Assembly (NCBI RefSeq): GCF_027486195.1 | Contig: NZ_JAIXPP010000030.1 | Coordinates: forward strand, 19,926 to 83,925 | DNA from: Novosphingobium sp. | GTDB taxonomy: Bacteria; Pseudomonadota; Alphaproteobacteria; Sphingomonadales; Sphingomonadaceae | Length of the DNA stretch: 64,000 bases | Reading direction: 5' to 3' | Shown here: piece after piece, positions 58,099 through 64,000 of the stretch | Numbering within the stretch: the first letter of the stretch is position 1 | Layout of the letters: every line of letters starts with the position of its first letter | Translations under genes and position numbers: made by a program | The notes under the pieces: generated by a model | The model's input: the letters and a program-made list of their open reading frames with translations, nothing else | What the model was told of the DNA's origin: nothing | The model's database searches: none

Positions 58099-59232
58099 AT
58101 GGCCAAGATCAAGACAACTCACGTCGGTAGCCTGCCGCGCGGCGATGAACTCACCCCGCTGCTCCTCGCGCGTGACAAGGGCGAGGCCTATGATGCGCAG
58201 GCCTTCGATACCGCCGTTGCCGCTGCCGTCGATGCCGCGGTCAAGGCGCAGGTGGAGGCCGGCGTTTCGGTCGTCTCCGATGGCGAACTCGGCAAGGTCG
58301 GCTACTCGACCTACATGATCGAGCGCCTCTCCGGTTTCGGCGGCCATATCGATCGCAAGCCGGCGGCAGACCTTGCCGAAGTGCCCAACCTTGCCAAGAA
58401 GCTCTCGGCCATCATGGGCAGCCAGGAATTCGTCCGCGCCTCGTGCATCGGCGATGTCCGGCTCGTCTCGCTCCAGCCGCTCCACGATGATATCCGCCGC
58501 TTCCGCGCCGCGCTCGACATGCATGCGGGGCCGGATACCGAGGCCTTCATGAACGCCGCTTCGCCCGGCCTCATCACCGCCTTCCAGGTCAACCGCCACT
58601 ATCCCAGCCACGAGGCCTATCTCGCCGATCTCGCCGATGCCATGCGCGAGGAATACGAGACGATCGTGAACGCCGGCTTCTACCTTCAGCTCGATTGCCC
58701 CGATCTCGCCATGAGCCGCCACACCGGCTATCAGGACATGAGCGAGGAAGACTTCCTCAAGATCGCCGCCGCCAACGTCGAGGCGCTCAATGCTGCCACT
58801 GCCAATATTCCGCCCGAGCGGATGCGGATGCACGTGTGCTGGGGCAACTACGAAGGCCCGCACGATCACGACATTCCCTTGGAGCGCGTGATCGATATCG
58901 TGCTGAAGGCGCGCCCTTCGACCGTGCTGTTCGAAGCCGCCAACCCGCGTCATGAGCACGAATGGAAGGTGTGGAAAGACGCCAAGCTGCCCTCCGACAA
59001 GATCCTCGCCCCCGGCGTGATCGACACCTGCTCGAACTACATCGAACATCCCGAGCTGATTGCCCAGCGCATCGAACGCTTTGCCGCCATTGTCGGGCCG
59101 GATCGGGTCGTCGGCAGCACCGATTGCGGCTTCGGCACATTCGCGGGCTACGGCAAGATCGATCCCATCGTCACCTGGCGCAAGCTGCGCAACTTGCGCG
59201 AGGGTGCGGATATCGCGGCGGCGCGGGTATGA
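58099..59232 (+). CDS. Cobalamin-independent methionine-synthase-like (MetE C-terminal type) protein
   Basis: A 377-residue protein related to the catalytic barrel of MetE. The start THVGSLPRGDEL and VSDGELGKVGYSTYM are family-typical. The zinc site appears intact: His and Cys in MHVCWGNYEG, Glu in LFEAANPRHEHEW and Cys in GSTDCGFGTFAG. Full MetE has an extra N-terminal half that this form lacks; core enzymes of this sort may take methyl groups from simple donors. Next to a tetrahydrofolate-dependent O-demethylase it could pass on the methyl group removed from aromatics; that is inference. GGAG lies eight bases before the ATG at 58099. Confidence 0.83.
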   Translation: MAKIKTTHVGSLPRGDELTPLLLARDKGEAYDAQAFDTAVAAAVDAAVKAQVEAGVSVVSDGELGKVGYSTYMIERLSGFGGHIDRKPAADLAEVPNLAKKLSAIMGSQEFVRASCIGDVRLVSLQPLHDDIRRFRAALDMHAGPDTEAFMNAASPGLITAFQVNRHYPSHEAYLADLADAMREEYETIVNAGFYLQLDCPDLAMSRHTGYQDMSEEDFLKIAAANVEALNAATANIPPERMRMHVCWGNYEGPHDHDIPLERVIDIVLKARPSTVLFEAANPRHEHEWKVWKDAKLPSDKILAPGVIDTCSNYIEHPELIAQRIERFAAIVGPDRVVGSTDCGFGTFAGYGKIDPIVTWRKLRNLREGADIAAARV

Positions 59233-59624
59233 CGGAGGAGGAGCGCCGCGCGGCGGAACATGACTGCGCCCGCCTTATCGCGCTCTACGCCAACCTCAAC
59301 GACGAGGCGCGCTGGGATGAGGTGGCGGCGCTCTATGCCGAGGATGGCGTAATGGTCCGCCCCACCGCGCCCGATGCGCCGATCCACGGGCGCGAGGCGA
59401 TCCTTGCGGCCTTCAAGTCACGTCCGGCGCGCACCACGCGCCATGTGTGCAGCAATGTTGTCATCACCGTCGAAAGCGCGGATAGGGCCAGCGGCGTCAG
59501 CGCGATGCTGCTGTTCACAGGCGCTGCCGCCCCGCTCGTGGGTTCGTTCCACGACAGGTTTGTGCGCACAGCCGAAGGCTGGCGCTTTGCCGAACGGCGC
59601 GGATCGCTTACCTTCGCGCCCTGA
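59229..59624 (+). CDS. SnoaL-like/NTF2 family protein
   Basis: A 131-residue single NTF2-like domain. The first helix is CARLIALYANLNDEARWDEVAALYAEDGVMVRP, typical of SnoaL-like proteins, with the cone closed by VGSFHDRFVRTAEGWRFAERRG. No signal peptide. Such folds act as small isomerases, hydratases or binding proteins. The ATG overlaps the MetE-like stop (ATGA) and its TGA overlaps the IclR start (TGATG), so the three genes are one translational unit and likely one pathway. No catalytic residue is evident. Confidence 0.78.
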   Translation: MTEEERRAAEHDCARLIALYANLNDEARWDEVAALYAEDGVMVRPTAPDAPIHGREAILAAFKSRPARTTRHVCSNVVITVESADRASGVSAMLLFTGAAAPLVGSFHDRFVRTAEGWRFAERRGSLTFAP

Positions 59625-60367
59625 TGGCCACATCCCCCGCCGCCCCTCCGGTCAAGTCCGCGCTGCGCACGCTCGATGTGATCGAGTTTGTCGTCGCGCA
59701 CCGGCAGGGCGTGGTGGCGCAGGAAATCGCCGGCGCGCTCGGCATCCCCGTGAGCAGCCTGTCCTATCTCCTCACCACGCTGGCCGATCGCGGCTATCTG
59801 GTGCGACAAGGGCGGCGCTATCTGCCCGGCCCCGGCCTCGACCGGCTGCGCGCCGCCCCCGATGCGCTCCCGCTGGCAGACCGCGTCGCCCCGCTCGTTC
59901 GCGCCTTGAAGGGAGAGCTCAACGAGACTGCCTCGTTCATGGTCCAGCGCGGCTGGGAGGTTGAGGCGCTCGTCACCGAGGCGAGCGATCAGGCGCTGCG
60001 CTATGCCGTCGATCCGGGCACGCAGCGGCCGCTCCATGCGCTGGCGGCGGGCAAGGTGATCCTCGCTGCACTGTCCGAAGCCGAGCGCGCCCGCTACTTC
60101 GCCGAAACCACCCGCGCCGCGTTCACCCCCGCCACCCGTACCAGCGAGGCCGATCTGCGCGCCGATATCGCACGCATCGCGGGAGACGGCATGGCCGTCG
60201 CGCGCGAGGAAGCCACCGTCGGCATCGTCGGTACTGCGGTCCCTGCGCGGATCGACGGCGCCTTCGTCGGCGCCTTCAGCGTCGCCATCCCCGCCGTCCG
60301 TTTCGATGCCGCGCTGGAGGCCCGTGTGCGGGCAGCACTGATGCGCGCCGCAGGGGCCCTTTCCTAG
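59624..60367 (+). CDS. IclR family transcriptional regulator
   Basis: A 247-residue regulator. The winged helix-turn-helix covers about residues 8-65: SALRTLDVIEFVVAHRQGVVAQEIAGALGIPVSSLSYLLTTLADRGYLVR, of which GIPVSSLSYLLTTLADRGYLV is the recognition part (trimmed here to its core SSLSYLLTTLADRGYLV). The C-terminal GAF-like effector domain runs to the end. IclR regulators commonly control aromatic catabolic genes (PcaR, PobR, PcaU). It is the third gene of the MetE-like operon and probably controls it and the O-demethylase gene through the shared motif. Confidence 0.88.
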   Translation: MATSPAAPPVKSALRTLDVIEFVVAHRQGVVAQEIAGALGIPVSSLSYLLTTLADRGYLVRQGRRYLPGPGLDRLRAAPDALPLADRVAPLVRALKGELNETASFMVQRGWEVEALVTEASDQALRYAVDPGTQRPLHALAAGKVILAALSEAERARYFAETTRAAFTPATRTSEADLRADIARIAGDGMAVAREEATVGIVGTAVPARIDGAFVGAFSVAIPAVRFDAALEARVRAALMRAAGALS

Positions 60368-60369
60368 GT

Positions 60370-60402
60370 CCTCCCCATTTTTGCGAAGCACAAATGGGGA
60401 GG
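60370..60402. repeat. Hairpin between the converging IclR and ligE-type genes
   Basis: CCTCCCCATTT at 60370-60380 pairs perfectly with AAATGGGGAGG at 60392-60402. A second small hairpin GGCCCGC-GAA-GCGGGTC follows at 60404-60420. Both lie between converging stop codons and probably separate the transcripts. Confidence 0.8.
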
Positions 60403-60430
60403 TGGCCCGCGAAGCGGGTCGGAGGGGCCC

Positions 60431-61270
60431 CTACTTCTTCATCCCAGCCGTAATCCGCTGCGTTTCCGCACTCGTTGAAGCAGGCCCGGTATTCCGCTTG
60501 TAGATCCCGCCTTGCCCCGCCGCGCGGTTGAACAAGTCCGGCCCCTCCTCCGGCTGCGCAAGACCGAACAGCGGAAACAGCCCCGGATGCCGCCCCAGAC
60601 CGCCGAAGAGATCAAGGCACCGCTCGATCCAGCCTCGCAGCGGATCATCCTCGGCGAGCACCGGCGTCTTGCACACCGATGCGGTGAACAGAATGCCGCC
60701 CAGAATGCGGTAATCCGCATAGTTGGGAGTATCCCCGCCCAGCCACAGGCTCTGCCCCAGCGCGGCGCGCAGCGGCTCCAGCGCGGCGGAGATCTTCGGC
60801 AGCCGCTCCTCGCGCCCGGCCTGTACCTCTTCCAGCTTGCGCCCCAACATCTTCTCGCGGCTATGGGTCACATATTCGTGGTCCTGCGGCAGCGAAAGAT
60901 CGCGGTAGTCCGCGCAGAAGCAGAACATCCACGGGCCGACGGCGGCATTCCAGAACCAGTGATCGAGCGCCTTTAGCGTCGCCGCGACTGAAGGATGCGG
61001 GATCAGCGCAGGGCGATCCGGATACTTCGCGTCGAGGTATTCCACGATCCCCCAGCTATCGAGCACCCATTCCCCATCGTCGACAATCGCGGGCAGCCGC
61101 TCGGTCTTGCCGCCGGTGCGTTCCAGAATGCCGGTGAACCCGCCGGGCACCACATCCATATCGAAGCCCTTGTGTTTCAGCGCATATTTGGTCGCCCACA
61201 CAAACGGACTGATCGTCGCCCCCGTGCTCAGCGCCAGGTCATAGAAGGTGATCGTATTGTTGGCGGCCAT
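60431..61270 (-). CDS. ligE: LigE/LigP-type glutathione-dependent beta-etherase
   Basis: A 279-residue glutathione S-transferase superfamily protein. The N-terminal thioredoxin-like domain closely follows LigE of Sphingobium SYK-6 as I remember it: NNTITFYDLALSTGATISPF, then KYALKHKGFDMDVVPGGFTG, TERLPAIVDDGEWVLDSWGI. The helical domain has DHEYVTHSREKMLG and LGGDTPNYADYRILGG. LigE and LigP break the beta-aryl ether bond of oxidised lignin dimers with glutathione, acting on one enantiomer. The SYK-6 enzyme is encoded beside ligF and ligG; neither is here. LigP is the other possible name. GAGGA lies five bases before the ATG. Confidence 0.85.
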   Translation of the reverse strand: MAANNTITFYDLALSTGATISPFVWATKYALKHKGFDMDVVPGGFTGILERTGGKTERLPAIVDDGEWVLDSWGIVEYLDAKYPDRPALIPHPSVAATLKALDHWFWNAAVGPWMFCFCADYRDLSLPQDHEYVTHSREKMLGRKLEEVQAGREERLPKISAALEPLRAALGQSLWLGGDTPNYADYRILGGILFTASVCKTPVLAEDDPLRGWIERCLDLFGGLGRHPGLFPLFGLAQPEEGPDLFNRAAGQGGIYKRNTGPASTSAETQRITAGMKK

Positions 61271-61314
61271 GGCATCCTCGCGTGTTTTCGTTGCGGACAT
61301 TCTGCCAGATAATG

Positions 61315-61331
61315 TTAGTAGTACAAACTAA
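61315..61331. promoter_or_regulatory. TTAGT-N7-ACTAA palindrome upstream of the beta-etherase gene
   Basis: A 5-bp perfect inverted repeat with a 7-base spacer, 45-61 bases before the beta-etherase ATG, in an AT-rich patch (61300-61340) of an otherwise GC-rich region. The place fits an operator at the promoter. The regulator is not known. Confidence 0.35.
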
Positions 61332-61361
61332 ATTTGTGCGTGCTGCTGGGCAGGAAGAGGG

Positions 61362-61480
61362 TTCTCGCAGAGACGCGGAGGAGAAAGGGGAAGAGCGCAG
61401 AGAAGGAAGAAAGCCTGCGGCGCAGCCGCCTTTGCTCTGTCTTCTCTGCGTCCTTCTTTCCCTCAGCGTCTCTGCGAGAA
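61362..61480. repeat. Long inverted repeat (TTCTCGCAGAGACGC type)
   Basis: Outer arms 61362-61376 and 61466-61480 are exact complements, and the sequence between them pairs imperfectly for most of its length (AGCGCAGAGAAGGA with TCTTCTCTGCGTCC). The element is a known style of sphingomonad intergenic repeat. It sits in the gap between the O-demethylase stop and the beta-etherase promoter. Confidence 0.85.
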
Positions 61481-61491
61481 ATCCTGAATGC

Positions 61492-62883
61492 TCAGGCCTT
61501 CCGCGTGCGCCACCCTTCCGCATAGTTGTCGCGCGCCGCCGCCACATAAGGCACCGGCGAGACAACCGCCTTGATCTCGGTCTGCACGTGCGGCTCCACG
61601 GTGGGCTTCGAAGTGCCGCCGTCAGGCTCGCCCCACAGCAGCGTCACTTCAGTGCCCGGCTCCGCAAAGCCCGGCTCCATCATGGCGAGCGTCAGGAACT
61701 TGCCCTCGTTCGCGGTGTAGCCGATCCAGGTCGAAAGCCCGACCTGCTTGCCGCCGCTCAGCACCTGATCAAACGGGTGCATCGAATAGACCGAACTCGG
61801 ATACTCCATGAACTTCGCGCGCTCGCCCTGCGAAAGCGCGGAGGATTGCACGCGCATCACGTCCTCGTTGTCGAGCGCCAGCGTCACCTTGGTGCGGTGG
61901 CCTCCCGCCGCCGCCATCTTCTCGAGCGCGGCGCGGCCGATGAACTCGTGGTCGAACTTCACGAACGGCCCGTAACCCAGATCCCACGGCGTGGTGTAGT
62001 AACCCTCGACCGTCTCGGGCACCCAGCTTCCGCCGATCGAGCACTTCGACTCATAGGAATTGGCTGTCAGCCACGCGCGATAGGGGGCCAGCGCCTCGCC
62101 GGTGTAGATCGCGGGGAAGGGGGAGGGGATCCAGCCCGATTCCAGCGTGTTGGACGAATAGGCCCGGCCGCCCACCAGTGCCATGCCGAATTCCTTGCCC
62201 GCCTCGACCAGCGTCGCATGCACCGCGCCATAATCTCCCCAGGGGCCGAACAGCTCGAAACCCGGCTGCCCCGCCATGCCGTGGCGCAGCGCGCGCACTT
62301 CCTTGCCGCCGATGGTCAGGCGGCACATGTGGAAGAACTTGAGCTCGGGCGGTGTCGCGCCGATGGCCTTCTCGATGATCTTCATCGCATTGGGGCCCTG
62401 CACCTGGAAGCGGTAGGAATTGCGCTTCCCGTCGGTGCGCATCGCCCAGCGCTCGTCGCGCTCCACGGTCACGTTCCAGTTGCCGGTCGCGGCATGGTAT
62501 TCCACCCACTCGATCGTCGGCGCGCGGCCGACGAGGTTGAAGTGGTTCTCGTCGAGATAGAACAGGATCACGTCGCCGATCACGTAGCCATCGGGCGTCA
62601 CCGGCACGAACTGCTTGGCGCGCTCGGGCTGGAAGTTCTTGAACGAGTTGATGCCGAGATGCTCGAGCATGGCGAAGGCGTCCGGGCCCTTAACCGCCAG
62701 ATCGACCATGTGGTACGACTGGTTGTAGAGCACTGCGGTGTGTCCCCAGGCCCACTGCTCGGCGCGCCAGTTGGAATACTCCGCCGGCACGCCGGGATAA
62801 ACGTTGGGGCCAACCTGCTGGTTGCGCAGGAAGTGGACGAGATCGCTCTGGCCGGCGATCACGGATTCAAGGGACTGGGTCAT
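61492..62883 (-). CDS. LigM/DesA-type tetrahydrofolate-dependent aromatic O-demethylase
   Basis: A 463-residue GcvT-fold enzyme. The start resembles LigM and DesA of Sphingobium SYK-6: SLESVIAGQSDLVHFLRNQQ, then EYSNWRAEQWAWGHTAVLYN, quoted in part, and YHMVDLAVKGPDAF. The GcvT-type folate-binding barrel covers most of the chain and YRFQVQGPNAMKIIEKA is the central conserved region. These enzymes move the methyl group of vanillate, syringate or 3-O-methylgallate to tetrahydrofolate, giving 5-methyl-THF. Which methoxy-aromatic is used here cannot be told. GGAGAG lies nine bases before the ATG at 62883; an upstream frame extends further without homology. Confidence 0.85.
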   Translation of the reverse strand: MTQSLESVIAGQSDLVHFLRNQQVGPNVYPGVPAEYSNWRAEQWAWGHTAVLYNQSYHMVDLAVKGPDAFAMLEHLGINSFKNFQPERAKQFVPVTPDGYVIGDVILFYLDENHFNLVGRAPTIEWVEYHAATGNWNVTVERDERWAMRTDGKRNSYRFQVQGPNAMKIIEKAIGATPPELKFFHMCRLTIGGKEVRALRHGMAGQPGFELFGPWGDYGAVHATLVEAGKEFGMALVGGRAYSSNTLESGWIPSPFPAIYTGEALAPYRAWLTANSYESKCSIGGSWVPETVEGYYTTPWDLGYGPFVKFDHEFIGRAALEKMAAAGGHRTKVTLALDNEDVMRVQSSALSQGERAKFMEYPSSVYSMHPFDQVLSGGKQVGLSTWIGYTANEGKFLTLAMMEPGFAEPGTEVTLLWGEPDGGTSKPTVEPHVQTEIKAVVSPVPYVAAARDNYAEGWRTRKA

Positions 62884-62939
62884 GGCAAGGCTCTCCCGGA
62901 ATGCGATTACGGATTCGCCATGCCTGAATTTCATCAGGC

Positions 62940-62962
62940 TGAAAAGTTCAGTTATGTGAAAT
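62940..62962. promoter_or_regulatory. TGAAAAGTTCA-N6-TGAAAT motif before the O-demethylase gene
   Basis: Second copy of the element at 58063-58085, 57-79 bases before the O-demethylase start. A further TGAA-T-TTCA palindrome lies seven bases to its left (62925-62933). The two promoters thus share one likely regulator, most simply the IclR protein encoded between them. Confidence 0.55.
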
Positions 62963-62990
62963 AGCGAAAAAAGTTCGCGACCTGAAAGCC

Positions 62991-63088
62991 CCGCCCCGTT
63001 CGGGGAGGGGTTGGGGAGGGGTAACCAGCCTCTCCGGCAAGCGCCGCGCGCCACCACCCAGCCTCCCCCGACGGGGGGAGGGGCGGGC
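62991..63088. repeat. GC-rich dispersed inverted repeat, copy 2
   Basis: The same building blocks in the same order as 30020-30113: CCCCGTTCGGGGAGGGG, then GGGGAGGGG, a CAAGCGCC centre, and CCTCCCCCGACGGGGGGAGG at the right. The copies are in the same orientation. It lies upstream of the O-demethylase gene, beyond its presumed promoter. Confidence 0.75.
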
Positions 63089-63128
63089 CGCGAAAAGCTG
63101 AACTGCAGTTTATCAAATTCTCCCACCT

Positions 63129-63213
63129 CGTCATTGCGAGGAGCGCAGCGACGAAGCAATCCAGAGCGTCATGCACGCCGGCTCTGGATTGCTTCGCTAC
63201 ACTCGCAATGACG
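63129..63213. repeat. Dispersed inverted repeat (CGTCATTGCGAG type), second full copy
   Basis: Arms 63129-63167 and 63181-63213 match the copy at 41666-41751 nearly base for base, with the loop differing. It stands between the O-demethylase promoter region and the end of the ATP synthase operon. Confidence 0.88.
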
Positions 63214-63239
63214 AACAGGTGGGGCGTCCCCCCAAACGC

Positions 63240-63265
63240 AAAAGGCCGGCCCAAACGGACCGGCC
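63240..63265 (-). terminator. Terminator of the ATP synthase operon
   Basis: On the minus strand GGCCGGTCC pairs with GGGCCGGCC around GTTT (63265-63244) and is followed by TTTT (63243-63240). It begins 26 bases after the atpC stop codon and is the natural end of the atp transcript. Confidence 0.8.
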
Positions 63266-63291
63266 CCTTGGCAAACCGCGGCAAGCTGAAA

Positions 63292-63549
63292 TCAGCCCTC
63301 GACGTGCTCGGCCAGCACAGTCAGGCCCTTCTCGCTCACTTCGGCGAAGCCGCCGGTGATGCGGATGTCCTCGGGCGCCGCGCCCGCGCTGCGATAGACC
63401 CGCAGCGCGCCGTCCTGGATCGTCGACATGAACGGCGCATGGCCTTCCAGCACGCCGAAGTTGCCTTCGGAGCCGGGGACTTCGACCATGAACACCTCTT
63501 CCGAACGGACGAGGCGGGCCGGGGTAACGAGTTCGAAGTGGAGCGACAT
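63292..63549 (-). CDS. atpC: F1 ATP synthase subunit epsilon, short form
   Basis: An 85-residue epsilon subunit. Residues 1-80 form the N-terminal beta-sandwich ([39 protein letters not shown] is standard, quoted by its core [17 protein letters not shown]) that binds the gamma subunit and the c-ring. The C-terminal helical hairpin of about 45 residues, which inhibits ATP hydrolysis in E. coli and Bacillus, is absent. Short epsilon subunits are usual in alphaproteobacteria, where a separate zeta subunit can take over inhibition. It is the last gene of the atp operon, about 109 bases after atpD. Confidence 0.95.
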   Translation of the reverse strand: MSLHFELVTPARLVRSEEVFMVEVPGSEGNFGVLEGHAPFMSTIQDGALRVYRSAGAAPEDIRITGGFAEVSEKGLTVLAEHVEG

Positions 63550-63562
63550 TTTGAACCTCTAC

Positions 63563-63648
63563 TCCCCTCCCGCATGCGGGTGGGGTCGGGGGTGGGCCGG
63601 GGTGAAGCGCTAGGCCCACCCCAAACCCCTCCCGCATGCGGGAGGGGC
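63563..63648. repeat. CCCCTCCCGCATGCGGG palindromes between atpD and atpC
   Basis: Two near-identical palindromes, CCCCTCCCGCATGCGGGTGGGG at 63563-63584 and its relative with GGAGGGG at 63626-63648, flank an inner pair TGGGCC...GGCCCA. They fill the unusual 109-base gap inside the atp operon and would form stable stems between the two reading frames. They may adjust the atpC/atpD ratio. Confidence 0.8.
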
Positions 63649-63658
63649 TTAAGATCAA

Positions 63659-64000
<342 letters not shown>

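Overview
The window reads as chromosomal DNA of a high-GC alphaproteobacterium of the order Sphingomonadales, most like Novosphingobium or Sphingobium. Pointers are a LigE-type glutathione beta-etherase, a LigM/DesA-type tetrahydrofolate-dependent O-demethylase, two large TonB-dependent receptors with short TonB-box plugs, a short (85 aa) ATP synthase epsilon subunit and several families of GC-rich intergenic inverted repeats. I see no rRNA or tRNA gene, transposase, phage gene or CRISPR array. Gene density is high and many genes overlap by ATGA or TGATG, so most of the window is organised as translationally coupled operons.

Layout. 1-1071: tail of a metallo-beta-lactamase-fold hydrolase and an HPP-family membrane protein. 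1151-2518: a 5'-truncated cadherin/RTX protein remnant. 2627-8371: envelope and exopolysaccharide genes (SleB-type cell wall hydrolase, outer membrane barrel, small membrane protein, glycosyltransferase, polysaccharide pyruvyl transferase). 8435-15022: a LysR regulator divergent from a leucine/isovalerate (liu) operon with isovaleryl-CoA dehydrogenase, both methylcrotonyl-CoA carboxylase subunits, an NTF2-like protein and a MaoC hydratase. 15133-19357: L,D-transpeptidase-like protein, TonB receptor, DoxX protein. 19495-24240: a coupled minus-strand operon with two glycosyltransferases, a multi-pass membrane protein, a DUF2141 protein and a DUF2334 deacetylase. 24481-36079: an alpha/beta hydrolase and then a complete glycogen operon glgP-glgB-glgC-glgA-pgm-glgX on the minus strand.

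36306-39077 holds a periplasmic RidA, a c-type cytochrome and a Tat-exported flavin amine oxidase, which together look like a periplasmic amine dehydrogenase system. 39143-41585 holds a quinone-oxidoreductase-like enzyme and a p-hydroxycinnamoyl-CoA hydratase/lyase; between them a minus-strand Rho-independent terminator closes a well-structured candidate small RNA. 41874-49301: M20 peptidase, TetR/BetI regulator divergent from a Rieske oxygenase, a PYROXD2-like flavoprotein, a TauE/SafE transporter, and an amino-acid permease coupled to a 61-aa membrane protein. 49457-54457: TPR-sulfotransferase, second TonB receptor, and a PhoB-like regulator with a degenerate receiver domain. 54564-62883: aromatic catabolism, with pobA and a divergent AraC regulator, two unrecognised envelope proteins, a MetE-like methyltransferase with an NTF2-like protein and an IclR regulator, a LigE-type beta-etherase and a LigM/DesA-type O-demethylase. 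63292-64000: end of the ATP synthase operon (atpC and the 3' end of atpD).

Taken together the region supports growth on plant- and lignin-derived aromatics (ether cleavage, O-demethylation, side-chain shortening, 4-hydroxybenzoate hydroxylation), branched-chain acid catabolism, glycogen storage and surface polysaccharide synthesis. The points most worth a second look are the candidate small RNA at 40303-40422, the RidA/cytochrome/flavin amine oxidase cluster, a 23-nt motif shared by the MetE-like and O-demethylase promoters, and the degenerate receiver at 53786-54457.
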